In this document: one piece after another, positions 45,126 through 53,661 of the stretch
Layout: every line of letters begins with the position of its first letter
Numbering within the stretch: the first letter of the stretch is position 1
Source: Pelagicoccus sp. SDUM812005
GTDB lineage: Bacteria > Verrucomicrobiota > Verrucomicrobiia > Opitutales > Opitutaceae
Length of the DNA stretch: 64,000 nucleotides
Reading direction: 5' to 3'
NCBI RefSeq assembly: GCF_031127875.1
Contig: NZ_JARXIA010000017.1
Coordinates: 62,001-126,000, forward strand
The notes under the pieces: generated by a model
Database searches by the model: none
Seen by the model: the letters and a program-made list of their open reading frames with translations, nothing else
Told to the model about the DNA's origin: nothing
Made by a program: the position numbers and the translations under genes

Positions 45126-45284
45126 GCCCTCGAGACCCAGCCGCCCCGCGAGCGGCCGAGTCAAAGCTACCAGAATTTCCGGAAAGCTTCCCTTGCCAGA
45201 AACCTTACCGCGTCGCTCAATCCTACTGGTAGGCATCCCCCGACCTTCCACCGACCCGTGCCTCCCATCAAAGCTACGCGCCCC

Positions 45285-46871
45285 ATGATTCGTTACCTCG
45301 TTCCCATTATCCTGCTCGCGGCTTCCGCCGTCGCCGCCGAACGCCCCAATATCCTCATCGTGCTCGCCGACGATCTCGGCTACTCCGACCTCGGCTGCTA
45401 CGGAGGCGAGATCCAAACTCCAAACCTCGATGCCCTCGCCCAAAACGGCCTGCGCTACACGAACTTCTACAACACCGGCCGCTGCTGGCCCTCCCGCGCC
45501 TCCCTGATGACCGGCTACTACGCCCCCCAAGTCGGCATGGACCCAAGGCAAGGCAAAGAATGGCCGAGCTGGACCCAGCTCCTGCCCCAGCGACTCCGCC
45601 AAGCCGGCTACCGCAACTACCTCAGCGGCAAATGGCACCTGCGCCACCTCGCCTCCCATCCCGCCAACGCCTGGGACCGCTCCTACCAGCTCGCCGACCA
45701 CAACCGCTTCTTCAGCCCCGAAAAACACTACCTCGACTCCGAGCAACTTCCCCCCGTAGCCCGCGACGAAGGCCGCTACGCCACCATCGACACCGCCCAG
45801 TACGCCATCGACTTCCTCCAGGAACACCAGCGCGATCACGCCGACTCCCCCTTCCTGCTCTACCTCGCCTTCACCGCCCCCCACTTCCCCCTCCACGCCA
45901 AGCCGGAAGACATCGCCAAATACAAAGGCCGCTACGACCAAGGTTGGGACCAGCTTCGCCACGAGCGACTGGAGCGACTGCAAGCCCAAGGCATCTACCA
46001 AGGTCCGCTCGCCCAGCGACAAGAAAACGTGGTTCCCCACTGGAGCCTCAACCAAAGCGAACTCGAAACCCAAATCGATCCCGCCGAACTTCGCACCGCT
46101 CCCGCCTGGGACAGCCTCACTCCCGCTCAAAAAGCCTTCCAAGCCTCCAAAATGGAAGTCCACGCCGCCATGGTGGACCGACTCGACCAAGAACTCGGCC
46201 GCGTCATCGACCAGCTCAAGGCCGCCGGCCAATTCGAAAACACCCTCATCCTCTTCCTCTCCGACAACGGAGCCACCGCCGAGCAAATCAACCGCGGCGA
46301 CCGCCATGTCCTCGGCGCCGTGTCCGGCAGCGCCGACTCCTACCTCGCCCTCGGCCCCGGCTGGTCCACCGCCGCCAACACGCCCTTATCCCTCCACAAG
46401 CACTGGAACCATGAAGGCGGCATCTCCAGCCCGCTGATCGTTCATTGGCCCGCCGACCTCGACGCCCCCGGCCAACTCCGCCACACCCCCACCCACATCG
46501 TCGACATCGTCCCTACCCTCCTGGAAGCCAGCGGACTCGACACCCCCGGGCCCAAATTCGACAAGCCCCTCCCCGCCTCCCACCAAGCTCCGCCCTTCCC
46601 CGGGCTCAGCCTGCAGCCCACCTTCCCCGCCGATCCCGAATGGGAAGCCCGAGGACTCTATTTCCAGCACTCCGGAAACAAGGCTTACCGCCTCGGCGAT
46701 TGGAAAGCCGTCATGCGCCGCGACAACGCAAACCACTGGGAACTCTACAACCTAGCCCTCGACCGAGCCGAACGTAATGACCTTTCCACTACACACCCTC
46801 AAAAGCTATCCCAACTCGTCGCCCTCTGGGAAAAGGCCGACCTCCAGTACCGCATCGACGCCAGCCGCTAG
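45285..46871 (+). CDS. Secreted formylglycine-dependent sulfatase
   Basis: A 528-residue type I arylsulfatase-like enzyme. The formylglycine-forming signature is CWPSRAS with the cysteine at residue 67 (signature CxPSR), and the metal-binding aspartates are at LADDLGYSD (D29, D30) and in FLSDNGA. A signal peptide (residues 1-18) precedes PNILIVLADD. Removes sulfate from polysaccharides such as those of algae. The start at 45285 opens the signal peptide; the frame opens at 45258. It is the last of five exported genes in a row, 159 bases after the esterase, so may have its own promoter. No formylglycine-generating enzyme is in the window. Confidence 0.93.
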   Translation: MIRYLVPIILLAASAVAAERPNILIVLADDLGYSDLGCYGGEIQTPNLDALAQNGLRYTNFYNTGRCWPSRASLMTGYYAPQVGMDPRQGKEWPSWTQLLPQRLRQAGYRNYLSGKWHLRHLASHPANAWDRSYQLADHNRFFSPEKHYLDSEQLPPVARDEGRYATIDTAQYAIDFLQEHQRDHADSPFLLYLAFTAPHFPLHAKPEDIAKYKGRYDQGWDQLRHERLERLQAQGIYQGPLAQRQENVVPHWSLNQSELETQIDPAELRTAPAWDSLTPAQKAFQASKMEVHAAMVDRLDQELGRVIDQLKAAGQFENTLILFLSDNGATAEQINRGDRHVLGAVSGSADSYLALGPGWSTAANTPLSLHKHWNHEGGISSPLIVHWPADLDAPGQLRHTPTHIVDIVPTLLEASGLDTPGPKFDKPLPASHQAPPFPGLSLQPTFPADPEWEARGLYFQHSGNKAYRLGDWKAVMRRDNANHWELYNLALDRAERNDLSTTHPQKLSQLVALWEKADLQYRIDASR

Positions 46872-47081
46872 CAGCCCTTTTCACGCGCAAAAGCTCGCCA
46901 CCAGCCCGCCGCAATCCATATAACATTCATGGAACGCGCCCCCTTCCAAAAACGATACTCATAGTCGAATTTTGGATACGAAATAAACATAGCCAGAAAC
47001 CCTAAGTTCCCCGTAAAGTCGGGCCCCTCCCGACCGATCTAGGCACTGCCTTGCGAAATCCGCAGCGGCAAATTCAAAAAG

Positions 47082-47624
47082 ATGTCTACTATGGGAACTC
47101 AGCTAAGAAGAGTCGCGCTCGCGGCTATTCTCTTAACTCTGGCTTCTCTCACACGCTTGGTTGCAGGTACCTTCCACTCAACAGACGGATCCGTCTACGA
47201 GGGCACCATCGACTACGCGAACGAGAAAGAAGTCACCTTCAAAACCAGTGATGGCGCCTTCGCCACCGCTGCTATCGCCGAGCTCGCTCCCGAGAGCGCT
47301 TCCGCAGTCCAAGCGTGGATGGAAGCCAATCCGGACTTGAGCGGCGTCTACTCGGTCTGGGACCAAAAGCCCAGCGTGGTGCGCAGCCGCGTCGCAGTGA
47401 CTCCACCGCAACTCAGCTCCCCGGGATTCAAGGGGCTCGTCAGCTTGCAGGTCATCTTGGACGAAAGCGGCAAGGTCAGCCGCGCCGCCGTCTCCAAGTC
47501 CACCCACGAAGCGCTCGAGGAAGCCGCCATCGACGCCATGCGCAAATGGTCGTTCAAGCCCGCCCAAGTCGCCGGCAAGAACGTCAAAGCTCGCATCGCG
47601 ATCAGCTTCAAGTTCGAGGCCTAG
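47082..47624 (+). CDS. Periplasmic protein with TonB C-terminal domain
   Basis: A 180-residue exported protein. After a signal peptide (ending about residue 29) comes a short beta-rich N-terminal part (GTFHSTDGSVYEGTIDYANE) and then a TonB_C fold (residues about 95-180: FKGLVSLQVILDESGKVSRA, AIDAMRKWSFKPAQVAGKNV). There is no membrane anchor apart from the signal peptide, so it is not a complete TonB energy transducer; single TonB_C domains can act as adaptors to outer-membrane receptors or accessory factors. Close to no receptor gene. The frame's ATG at 47082 has no strong ribosome-binding site. Confidence 0.85.
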   Translation: MSTMGTQLRRVALAAILLTLASLTRLVAGTFHSTDGSVYEGTIDYANEKEVTFKTSDGAFATAAIAELAPESASAVQAWMEANPDLSGVYSVWDQKPSVVRSRVAVTPPQLSSPGFKGLVSLQVILDESGKVSRAAVSKSTHEALEEAAIDAMRKWSFKPAQVAGKNVKARIAISFKFEA

Positions 47625-47653
47625 ACCGTCCATCAGATCCATTGGAAAACGAA

Positions 47654-47685
47654 AAAGAGGAGAGCTCCCACGAGCTCTCCTCTTT
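47654..47685. terminator. Bidirectional terminator hairpin
   Basis: A perfect 14-bp stem, AAAGAGGAGAGCTC (47654-47667) with GAGCTCTCCTCTTT (47672-47685), and a CCAC loop, A-rich on the left and T-rich on the right. It lies between the convergent TonB-C gene and the gene at 47797, and would stop transcription from both. Confidence 0.85.
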
Positions 47686-47796
47686 CAATTTCCATCCGCC
47701 ACCTTCGCATCCCCCTCCGATCCCCCGCGCGAAAAAGATATCAACGTTGATAAGAAAACTGCGCCCCCTACCGAAGCCGACCTCCCTGCGGTCCCC

Positions 47797-48225
47797 TCAA
47801 TCGATTTCCAAGTCCGCGATCCGCCAGCGCTTCTTCTTGTAGACAACCCGCGCCTTGAACTCCGCCGTCACGCCGGAAAGCGTTTCGATACCGCCCTCCA
47901 GCTTGACGCTCGTCCCCAGGAAGCCGCGCTGGATTTCGTAGCCATAGAGGTCGCTTGAAATGGATACGTAGCCCGAGAGCAACTCGTGCTGGCGACGATA
48001 CAGCAGCCGCGTATCGTACTCCGCCCTACGCTCGTTCACATCGAAGGCTTCCAGCAAACCCGCCCCGCGCCGCGCGTTGTTCTCGGCCCCCGCTTGCATG
48101 AAATGGTCCAGCGCGTTGATCGCCTCGCTAACCGCCTCCGACTCGAAGTCGCCATAGGAAGGAAATGGAAACAACGAAAGAAGCAGACCGAGCAAAGAAA
48201 GGCGAAACGTGCGAATAAGGCTCAT
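47797..48225 (-). CDS. Small secreted protein, unknown
   Basis: A 142-residue exported protein. The start MSLIRTFRL at 48225 opens a clean signal peptide (SLLGLLLSLFPFPSYG); the frame is open upstream to 48390 but that adds a non-signal leader. The mature part (SEAINALDHFMQAGAENNAR... KKRWRIADLEID) has an alpha+beta pattern like NTF2-fold proteins, with the last strand KRWRIADLEI typical. Function unknown. Confidence 0.75.
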   Translation of the reverse strand: MSLIRTFRLSLLGLLLSLFPFPSYGDFESEAVSEAINALDHFMQAGAENNARRGAGLLEAFDVNERRAEYDTRLLYRRQHELLSGYVSISSDLYGYEIQRGFLGTSVKLEGGIETLSGVTAEFKARVVYKKKRWRIADLEID

Positions 48226-48375
48226 GGCGGCGTGGGTGGAAGAACGATGCGCTCGCCGGACGCGAAACGCTAAAAACGAGTAAAGCGCCGATCCCCCTGC
48301 GAGCCTAGCCCAAAGCACCCCCTTCAGGTTTTCCCCCAAACAATCCGCCAAGCCCCCACCGCCCCCGCCAAAGCC

Positions 48376-48392
48376 CAGTGGTCTGACCACTG
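48376..48392. promoter_or_regulatory. GntR/FadR-like palindrome upstream of nitronate monooxygenase
   Basis: CAGTGGTC (48376-48383), one base, GACCACTG (48385-48392) is a perfect inverted repeat whose centre TGGTCTGACCA has the form of GntR/FadR-family operators (TGGTNNNACCA). It lies 130 bases before the nitronate monooxygenase gene. The same core also appears inside the ThuA-ankyrin gene near 34149, so it is not proof of function. Confidence 0.35.
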
Positions 48393-48521
48393 TTCCAAAA
48401 ATGACCCGTAGAAGTCCCGGCTCCCTCCTTAGGAACTGCTAAAGCCTATTGCCTCCTCTAATACTTACCATTTTGTATTTTATTCACTGTATTAGCAAGC
48501 CGCCCGGTTCAGAGTGGACCC

Positions 48522-49931
48522 ATGGTTACAGATCTGTCCCCCACCACGCTGCCGCAGCTCATCCAAGGCGGCATGGGCATCGCTATTTCAAGCTGGAAAC
48601 TCGCCCGAGCAGTCGCCAGCCGCGGTCAATTGGGAGTCGTTTCCGGCACCGCTATCGATCGCGTCGTCGCCTGCCGCCTGCAGGAAGGCGACCAAGGCGG
48701 CTCCATCCGAAAAGCCGCGGAAACGTTTCCCGACCAAGGCCTCGCCACCCGCGTGCTCCAGCGCTGGTTCAAGCCGAACGGCCTCGACCGCCCCGGCACC
48801 TACCAGCCGGTCCCCCTCTTCAGCGTCAACCCTCCCAAGGCCCTTCTCGAGCTGGCCACTTTCGCCTCCTTCTGCGAGGTCTGGCTGGCCAAGCGCAAAG
48901 CCACCGGCCCCATCGGCATCAACTTGCTCGAGAAAATCCAAGCCCCCACTCTCCCCATCCTGTACGGGGCCCTGCTTGCCGGCGTGGATACCGTGCTCAT
49001 GGGAGCCGGAATCCCACGCGAAATCCCCGGCCTGCTCGATCGACTCTGCCAACACGAAGCCTGCTCCTTGCGCCTCAACGTTGAGAACGGAGCGGACGTA
49101 GAAATCCCTTTCGACCCTCGAATCGTCCAGGCTGAACTCGCGCCCCTCCCCCGCCCCCAATTCCTCGCGATCGTAAGCTCCCATGTCCTCGCCATGTCAC
49201 TGGCCCGCTCCGGCGGCGTCGACGGCTTCGTCGTGGAAGGCCCCATCGCCGGCGGACACAACGCAGGACCCCGCGGCTGGAAGGTCGAAAGCGGCGAGGA
49301 CCCCATCTACGGCCCCAAGGACGAAATCGATCTCGCCCGCATCCAGTCCCTCGGACTTCCCTTCTGGCTGGCAGGCGGCATGGACTCCCCCACCTCCCTC
49401 GCCGAAGCGCAAGCCCTCGGGGCTGCCGGCATCCAAGTCGGTACCGCATTCGCCTTCTGCTCCGACTCTGGCATGGAGCCCACCCTGCGCCGCCGGGCTA
49501 TCGCCTACGCTCTCGCCGAAGACGTCGCCACTCGCACCGAAGGCCGCGGCTCCCCCACCGGCTACCCTTTCAAGACCCTCAACCTCAACGGCACCGAGGG
49601 CGGGCGTGACGCCGCCGACCGCGAACGCCAACCTTGCAATCACGGATACCTGCGCACCGCCTACCAAAAAGCGGACGGCAGCATCGGCTGGCGCTGCGCT
49701 GCCGAGCCTGAAGCCGACTACGTGCGCAAAGGCGGAAGCGCCGAAGACTGCGTCGGGCGCCGCTGCCTCTGTAATGGACTTTTGGCGACAGCCGGATTTC
49801 CCCACGCCATGAAAAGCGGCGGCATCGAGTACCCGCTCGTGACTTCCGGCACCCTGCGCGACCTGCCGAGATTTCTCAAAGGCAGATCTGACTACGATGC
49901 CAACGATGTGCTCGATGAACTCGGCGTCTAG
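48522..49931 (+). CDS. Nitronate monooxygenase-like flavoprotein
   Basis: A 469-residue FMN-dependent TIM-barrel of the nitronate monooxygenase (2-nitropropane dioxygenase) family. The barrel signals are QGGMGIAISSWKLARAVAS at the N terminus, VEGPIAGGHNAGPRG for the phosphate/flavin loop with the active-site His, and FWLAGGMDSPTSLAEAQALG then GIQVGTAFAF. The longer C-terminal end (after about residue 370, with Cys pairs) is found in the bacterial enoyl-reductase-like branch. It oxidises alkyl nitronates or related compounds. It stands alone on its strand, 296 bases after the previous gene, in which a GntR-like palindrome lies. Substrate uncertain. Confidence 0.88.
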   Translation: MVTDLSPTTLPQLIQGGMGIAISSWKLARAVASRGQLGVVSGTAIDRVVACRLQEGDQGGSIRKAAETFPDQGLATRVLQRWFKPNGLDRPGTYQPVPLFSVNPPKALLELATFASFCEVWLAKRKATGPIGINLLEKIQAPTLPILYGALLAGVDTVLMGAGIPREIPGLLDRLCQHEACSLRLNVENGADVEIPFDPRIVQAELAPLPRPQFLAIVSSHVLAMSLARSGGVDGFVVEGPIAGGHNAGPRGWKVESGEDPIYGPKDEIDLARIQSLGLPFWLAGGMDSPTSLAEAQALGAAGIQVGTAFAFCSDSGMEPTLRRRAIAYALAEDVATRTEGRGSPTGYPFKTLNLNGTEGGRDAADRERQPCNHGYLRTAYQKADGSIGWRCAAEPEADYVRKGGSAEDCVGRRCLCNGLLATAGFPHAMKSGGIEYPLVTSGTLRDLPRFLKGRSDYDANDVLDELGV

Positions 49932-50030
49932 CGCAGCCTCCCGATACAACGGCAACGCTTCCCGAGTCGCCAGCTCGCGGAAGCCGGAGGAGCCCGGAAC
50001 AATTAAGGACTGGCCATTCGCCGCCTCGGC

Positions 50031-50528
50031 ATGGTCTCATCGACCATGCTCCGTCGCTTGCAAAGCTTCTTTCACCCGCTTCTCGTCTTCACCCTCCTTT
50101 TCGCCTCCACCTACAGCCTGCACGCCCGTCCCGCAAGCAAGCGCGCCCTCGAGAAGGCATTCCTCGAATCCAACGCAAACAGGCCTGGAGTCGTCACCAC
50201 CAAATCAGGACTGCAATACGAAGCGCTGCAAAAGGGCACCGGAACCGAGTATCCAAAAAGACGCGACACCGTCATAGTACACTTAGAAGGAAAGCTCACC
50301 GACGGGACCGTATTCGAAAGTACCCTCCACCGCCCTAAGCCAGTCGAAATCCCTATCAGCAAACTGGTATCGGGATGCCGCGAGGCAATCAGACTGATGA
50401 ACGTCGGCGACAAGTATCGATTCTACCTGCCCAGCAAGCTTGGCTACGGAGGGAGTCAGCAAGGAGATATTCCACCGTACTCAGTCCTCATTTTCGAGAT
50501 CGAGCTCTTCGAAATCGTGAATCGCTAA
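50031..50528 (+). CDS. FKBP-type peptidyl-prolyl isomerase, secreted
   Basis: A second exported FKBP (165 aa from 50031, or 160 from the ATG at 50046). Signal peptide (FHPLLVFTLLFASTYSLHA) then the helical linker and FKBP fold: VVTTKSGLQYEALQKGTG, VIVHLEGKLTDGTVFEST, GCREAIRLMNVGDKYRFYLP and IPPYSVLIFEIELFEI, typical of the Mip/FklB branch. It helps fold periplasmic or secreted proteins, which this region makes in number. Converges with the MFS gene 7 bases away. Confidence 0.92.
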   Translation: MVSSTMLRRLQSFFHPLLVFTLLFASTYSLHARPASKRALEKAFLESNANRPGVVTTKSGLQYEALQKGTGTEYPKRRDTVIVHLEGKLTDGTVFESTLHRPKPVEIPISKLVSGCREAIRLMNVGDKYRFYLPSKLGYGGSQQGDIPPYSVLIFEIELFEIVNR

Positions 50529-50535
50529 GCTGCCT

Positions 50536-51723
50536 TCAACGCCTACGTATTTGCACAACAGATACAATCCCAGCGACTACGACCAACGGCAGACAACTCA
50601 GCAGCAACACCGACCACCCGAACCGAAAGAGAAACCAGCCAGCCGACAAAGCAACAACCGCCTGGCAGCCAAAGACCGCGAAATCGTTGGCTGCTTGAGC
50701 CTTGTAGCGTTCGTTCCCCCGGTATGCCCGCGGCAGCAGAGCCGTACCGCTGGCGAAGAGAAAATTCCAACCTACCCCCAGCAACACCAAGGCGCCCCAG
50801 AAATGGGCAAAAGCCTCACCCTGTAAGGCTACGATCAATACAATCCCGTAAGCCAAGGAACCAGCAAGCATCAGCTTCCCCGGACCAAACCGCTTCATCA
50901 ACCAACCGGCGAACAAGCTCGGCAAATACATCGCGACGATATGCCACTGGATCACTCGCTTGGTATCGTCCAAGCTGAAACCGCAAAGCTCATGCATGGT
51001 GATGGGCGTTGCCGTCATGATAAAGCTCATCACCGCATAACTGAGAGCCGCCGTTCCCGCCGCGATCAGGAACGCCGGCGACTTTACGATTCCAGCCAAA
51101 GGACGATCCGCGACCTCCGTTCTCTCCAGTCGCCTTACGGGCTCCTTGTAAAAGGAAAATACCGCAATAGCCATCAGCAGCACTCCTCCCAGCAAGGCGA
51201 AGGAACCTGCAAAGCCGTAAGGCGACTCCAGCCAGTCCCGCCCCCGGGCCCCCACCTCCGGACCCAAGTAGGCCGCGACCAAGCCCCCTGTCATAAACGC
51301 CGACAAAGCCGGACCGTAATTGGCTGGATCGGGTACGCTCTCCAAAGCGGCGAAACGAATCTGTTGACCGAAGGCCGAGGCGACTCCCATGCAATAAGAA
51401 GAGCCCAGCAACAGGGCGAACGACACTTCCCGCGCCGCCAAAAACCCCAACCCGCAGGCCAACAAGCCGAAGCCGAAACCGACGTATCCACCCCGCTTCC
51501 TCCCCAATCGCTTCATGACGAACGCAACCGGCACCGTAGCCGAAGCCGTTCCCACCACCATCAAGGCCACCGGCAAGGTCACCAAGGATTCGTCCTCCGC
51601 CACCTTAGCCGCCAACAAGCCGCTCACCAAGATCATCATCGGCACCATGCTCAAAGCCAACGATTGGCTGGCAGCCAGGATCCAGACGTTTCCAGGCAAA
51701 GACTTGAAGGCGCTGAAATTCAT
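50536..51723 (-). CDS. MFS transporter
   Basis: A 395-residue major facilitator with twelve membrane segments. The start at 51723 (MNFSAFKSLPGNVWILA) is chosen because GGGGAGGA is directly upstream; a frame to 51843 would add 40 residues without homology. The loop 2-3 motif is weakly kept (FVMKRLGRKRGGYVGFGFG), and LLPRAYRGNERYKAQAANDF before helix 11 is typical of this poorly characterised subgroup. Substrate unknown. It is single, its left neighbour is the convergent FKBP gene. Confidence 0.87.
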   Translation of the reverse strand: MNFSAFKSLPGNVWILAASQSLALSMVPMMILVSGLLAAKVAEDESLVTLPVALMVVGTASATVPVAFVMKRLGRKRGGYVGFGFGLLACGLGFLAAREVSFALLLGSSYCMGVASAFGQQIRFAALESVPDPANYGPALSAFMTGGLVAAYLGPEVGARGRDWLESPYGFAGSFALLGGVLLMAIAVFSFYKEPVRRLERTEVADRPLAGIVKSPAFLIAAGTAALSYAVMSFIMTATPITMHELCGFSLDDTKRVIQWHIVAMYLPSLFAGWLMKRFGPGKLMLAGSLAYGIVLIVALQGEAFAHFWGALVLLGVGWNFLFASGTALLPRAYRGNERYKAQAANDFAVFGCQAVVALSAGWFLFRFGWSVLLLSCLPLVVVAGIVSVVQIRRR

Positions 51724-51912
51724 TCCTCCCCAAACAATCCAAAGCGCCACCCGACTGCGAGGATCTTTACCCCACCTCCGCAAAGCCCAACGCAAGATCA
51801 CAATACCCTTAACTAGGTTCACCTCATCTGTTTCCTCATACAACTCGAAGGTGCCAACCTATAGACTTATGACGACGAAATCTGATACGATTCGCTCCCA
51901 TTTCCCATAAAC

Positions 51913-51920
51913 AAGGAGGA
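51913..51920 (+). promoter_or_regulatory. Strong ribosome-binding site with no ATG after it
   Basis: AAGGAGGA is followed 2-5 bases on by ATC ATT, then a 15-codon frame ending at TAA, with no ATG. It may be a remnant or a leader peptide using a rare AUC/AUU start, in the gap before the gene at 51990. Confidence 0.25.
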
Positions 51921-51989
51921 CAATCATTTCCCCCTTTAACGAGTTCCTAAGATGCTGGAATTCGTAACATCCTACCCCCTACTCCGGCC

Positions 51990-52655
51990 ATGAAAAAAGC
52001 TATCATAACCTTCCTGATCTTCCTGTATCCAAGTATCTCACAGGCAGTGACAATCGAACTCCGCACCATCATCGCAGTCGCGGCAGAACTAAAAGACTTA
52101 TTCGGCGACACAGCGCCCACACCCATCATCGAAACAAATGATGATCCTTGCAGCCTCACCCTCTCTATCAACAATCTTCGCGGACCATACGGGAACTACA
52201 CTTACAGCGAGAAAAACATTGCCTGGAACCAATACTGGCAAGGCTCATTGGTGATAGAGGCCGCTGAAGGTTTCGTCAAAAAAGATCGTCTTGAAATTTC
52301 GGGTACAGTCCAACATCGAGACGAGTTTTGTCACGAAAACTTAGGTAATCCAGGCCCCCCGCTTTCCTTCCTTTTCAACCTCGATCTCAATACCAGTTCG
52401 ATCGCAAATCTCGTAAACGAACAGGGGCAGATCACTTTAAACTCTCCCCTAGACGATGGTCCCCACCTCGAGCACCATGACTTTCTAACAAGAGCCAGAC
52501 TCAGAGGTAACGTATTCGATGAAGGTAGCGAAATCGGACAGGTGCACCTTAGCATCGCTGCCGTACATGTCTCAGATTCAGTTTCAACAATAGGATTGCT
52601 AGGCGCTTGCCTTCTTTCTCTCACCCTCGCAACCCGACGCCTAAGACTTCGCTAA
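51990..52655 (+). CDS. Secreted protein with VPDSG/PEP-CTERM-like anchor, low GC
   Basis: A 221-residue exported protein. Signal peptide MKKAIITFLIFLYPSISQA, a beta-rich middle with no known family, and a C-terminal sorting tail: VSDSVSTIGLLGACLLSLTL followed by a run of arginines (ATRRLRLR). This matches the plan of VPDSG/PEP-CTERM anchors: short motif, membrane helix, basic end. Such proteins are processed by exosortases. Its base composition is visibly more A+T rich than its neighbours, hinting at transfer. No exosortase gene is in the window. Confidence 0.75.
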   Translation: MKKAIITFLIFLYPSISQAVTIELRTIIAVAAELKDLFGDTAPTPIIETNDDPCSLTLSINNLRGPYGNYTYSEKNIAWNQYWQGSLVIEAAEGFVKKDRLEISGTVQHRDEFCHENLGNPGPPLSFLFNLDLNTSSIANLVNEQGQITLNSPLDDGPHLEHHDFLTRARLRGNVFDEGSEIGQVHLSIAAVHVSDSVSTIGLLGACLLSLTLATRRLRLR

Positions 52656-52730
52656 TCACTAGCCTAGTGCTTGAACCTCCCTCCCCCCCAAAAAAATCAT
52701 TACCAAAAGAAGAGGGATTGCCGTTTACCT

Positions 52731-52843
52731 GTAGGGCCGCCGCCGTGGGAGACGAAGCTCAAAGTGCGAAGGCTGCTTGCGACGTGCCGCAGATCCCTGC
52801 ACTGTTATCCTGCATTGCGGCGTGGCGCGAGCGCCAGCCCTAC
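52731..52843. repeat. Dispersed intergenic repeat, copy B
   Basis: A 113-base element with terminal inverted repeats GTAGGGC (52731-52737) and GCCCTAC (52837-52843). Its core 52749-52791 matches 37131-37173 at 40 of 43 bases, and its right end holds TGGCGCGAGCGCCAGCCC, related on the other strand to 42691-42717. It fills much of the gap before the next gene. Confidence 0.75.
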
Positions 52844-52933
52844 ACTCGAGAGCGTCTCCCCGCAAAAGGGTGATAAGCCAAAAAAAGCGGATATCCAGTT
52901 GCGAAACTCCTATTCCTACATATGTAGTACTAT

Positions 52934-53620
52934 ATGTACTTCAAGGCGATCTTATGGGGATCCTTTCTGTTCAGCCTCGCATTGGTTGGGGAGCAGGCGA
53001 GGTTGCGGATCCTGCAAAACAAGCTCCACGCGGAACACCACCAAAGGAGTCCGCTCAGTATCCACAAATCGGGCACGATCCTCAAGTTCAGCGGGCAGGC
53101 TCACTTCGAGATTCCTCTCCAAGCCGCTATCGACTCCGCCGTCCAGCACGGCTACTCGGATTCCCTCCTTCGCTACCTCAGCCACCGCTACGGCGAAATC
53201 CTTCCCTATTGGGAAACACCGACCGGCCTGCGCTTCGAGCTCGACCACCTCACCCAACACCTGATCAAGGAGCGAGTATTCACCGTCGTGCACCCTATCA
53301 CCGGCCAGCGACACCACAGCTTTCAAATCCTCCCCGAATCCGAACACTACTACTTCGCCTACGCTTACGAAGACGGGACGACCTTTTACGAAGAGGAAAA
53401 GCCAGACTTCCACCTGGGGCCCTACTGCCTGCTCGAACTTCGCCACCTCGGCTACGCGATCGCTTTCGAGGACCTTTCCAGGGAGCCCTTCCACGCTTGC
53501 CTCCACCGCGCCCGCGCCCCCAAGCCCCCCACGCTGCAGCTTAACACCAACCACATACAGCCCGACCTCTCCACCGAGTTCCTCCGCATCCTCGCCAATC
53601 CCGACCCCACGGTTTTCTAA
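52934..53620 (+). CDS. Protein of unknown function
   Basis: A 228-residue protein I do not recognise. The first 20 residues are hydrophobic (MYFKAILWGSFLFSLALVGE), a possible uncleaved anchor, so the rest is likely outside the cytoplasm. The remaining sequence has repeated aromatic and His content (HYYFAYAYEDGTTFYEEEK) without known motifs. Downstream of the intergenic repeat; the next gene starts 42 bases later on the same strand and might be co-transcribed. No function can be proposed. Confidence 0.65.
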   Translation: MYFKAILWGSFLFSLALVGEQARLRILQNKLHAEHHQRSPLSIHKSGTILKFSGQAHFEIPLQAAIDSAVQHGYSDSLLRYLSHRYGEILPYWETPTGLRFELDHLTQHLIKERVFTVVHPITGQRHHSFQILPESEHYYFAYAYEDGTTFYEEEKPDFHLGPYCLLELRHLGYAIAFEDLSREPFHACLHRARAPKPPTLQLNTNHIQPDLSTEFLRILANPDPTVF

Positions 53621-53661
53621 ATTCGTATCCAATTTTTGGACTCGCCTGATCCAACAAGCGC

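Noticed and set aside
44478-46307. A 609-codon open frame on the minus strand
   Set aside because: Antisense to the esterase and sulfatase genes; biased composition and no motif.
47018-47034. GTCGGG-CCCCT-CCCGAC hairpin in the leader of the TonB-C gene
   Set aside because: Short, no T-tract and no conserved riboswitch elements; could form by chance in GC-rich DNA.
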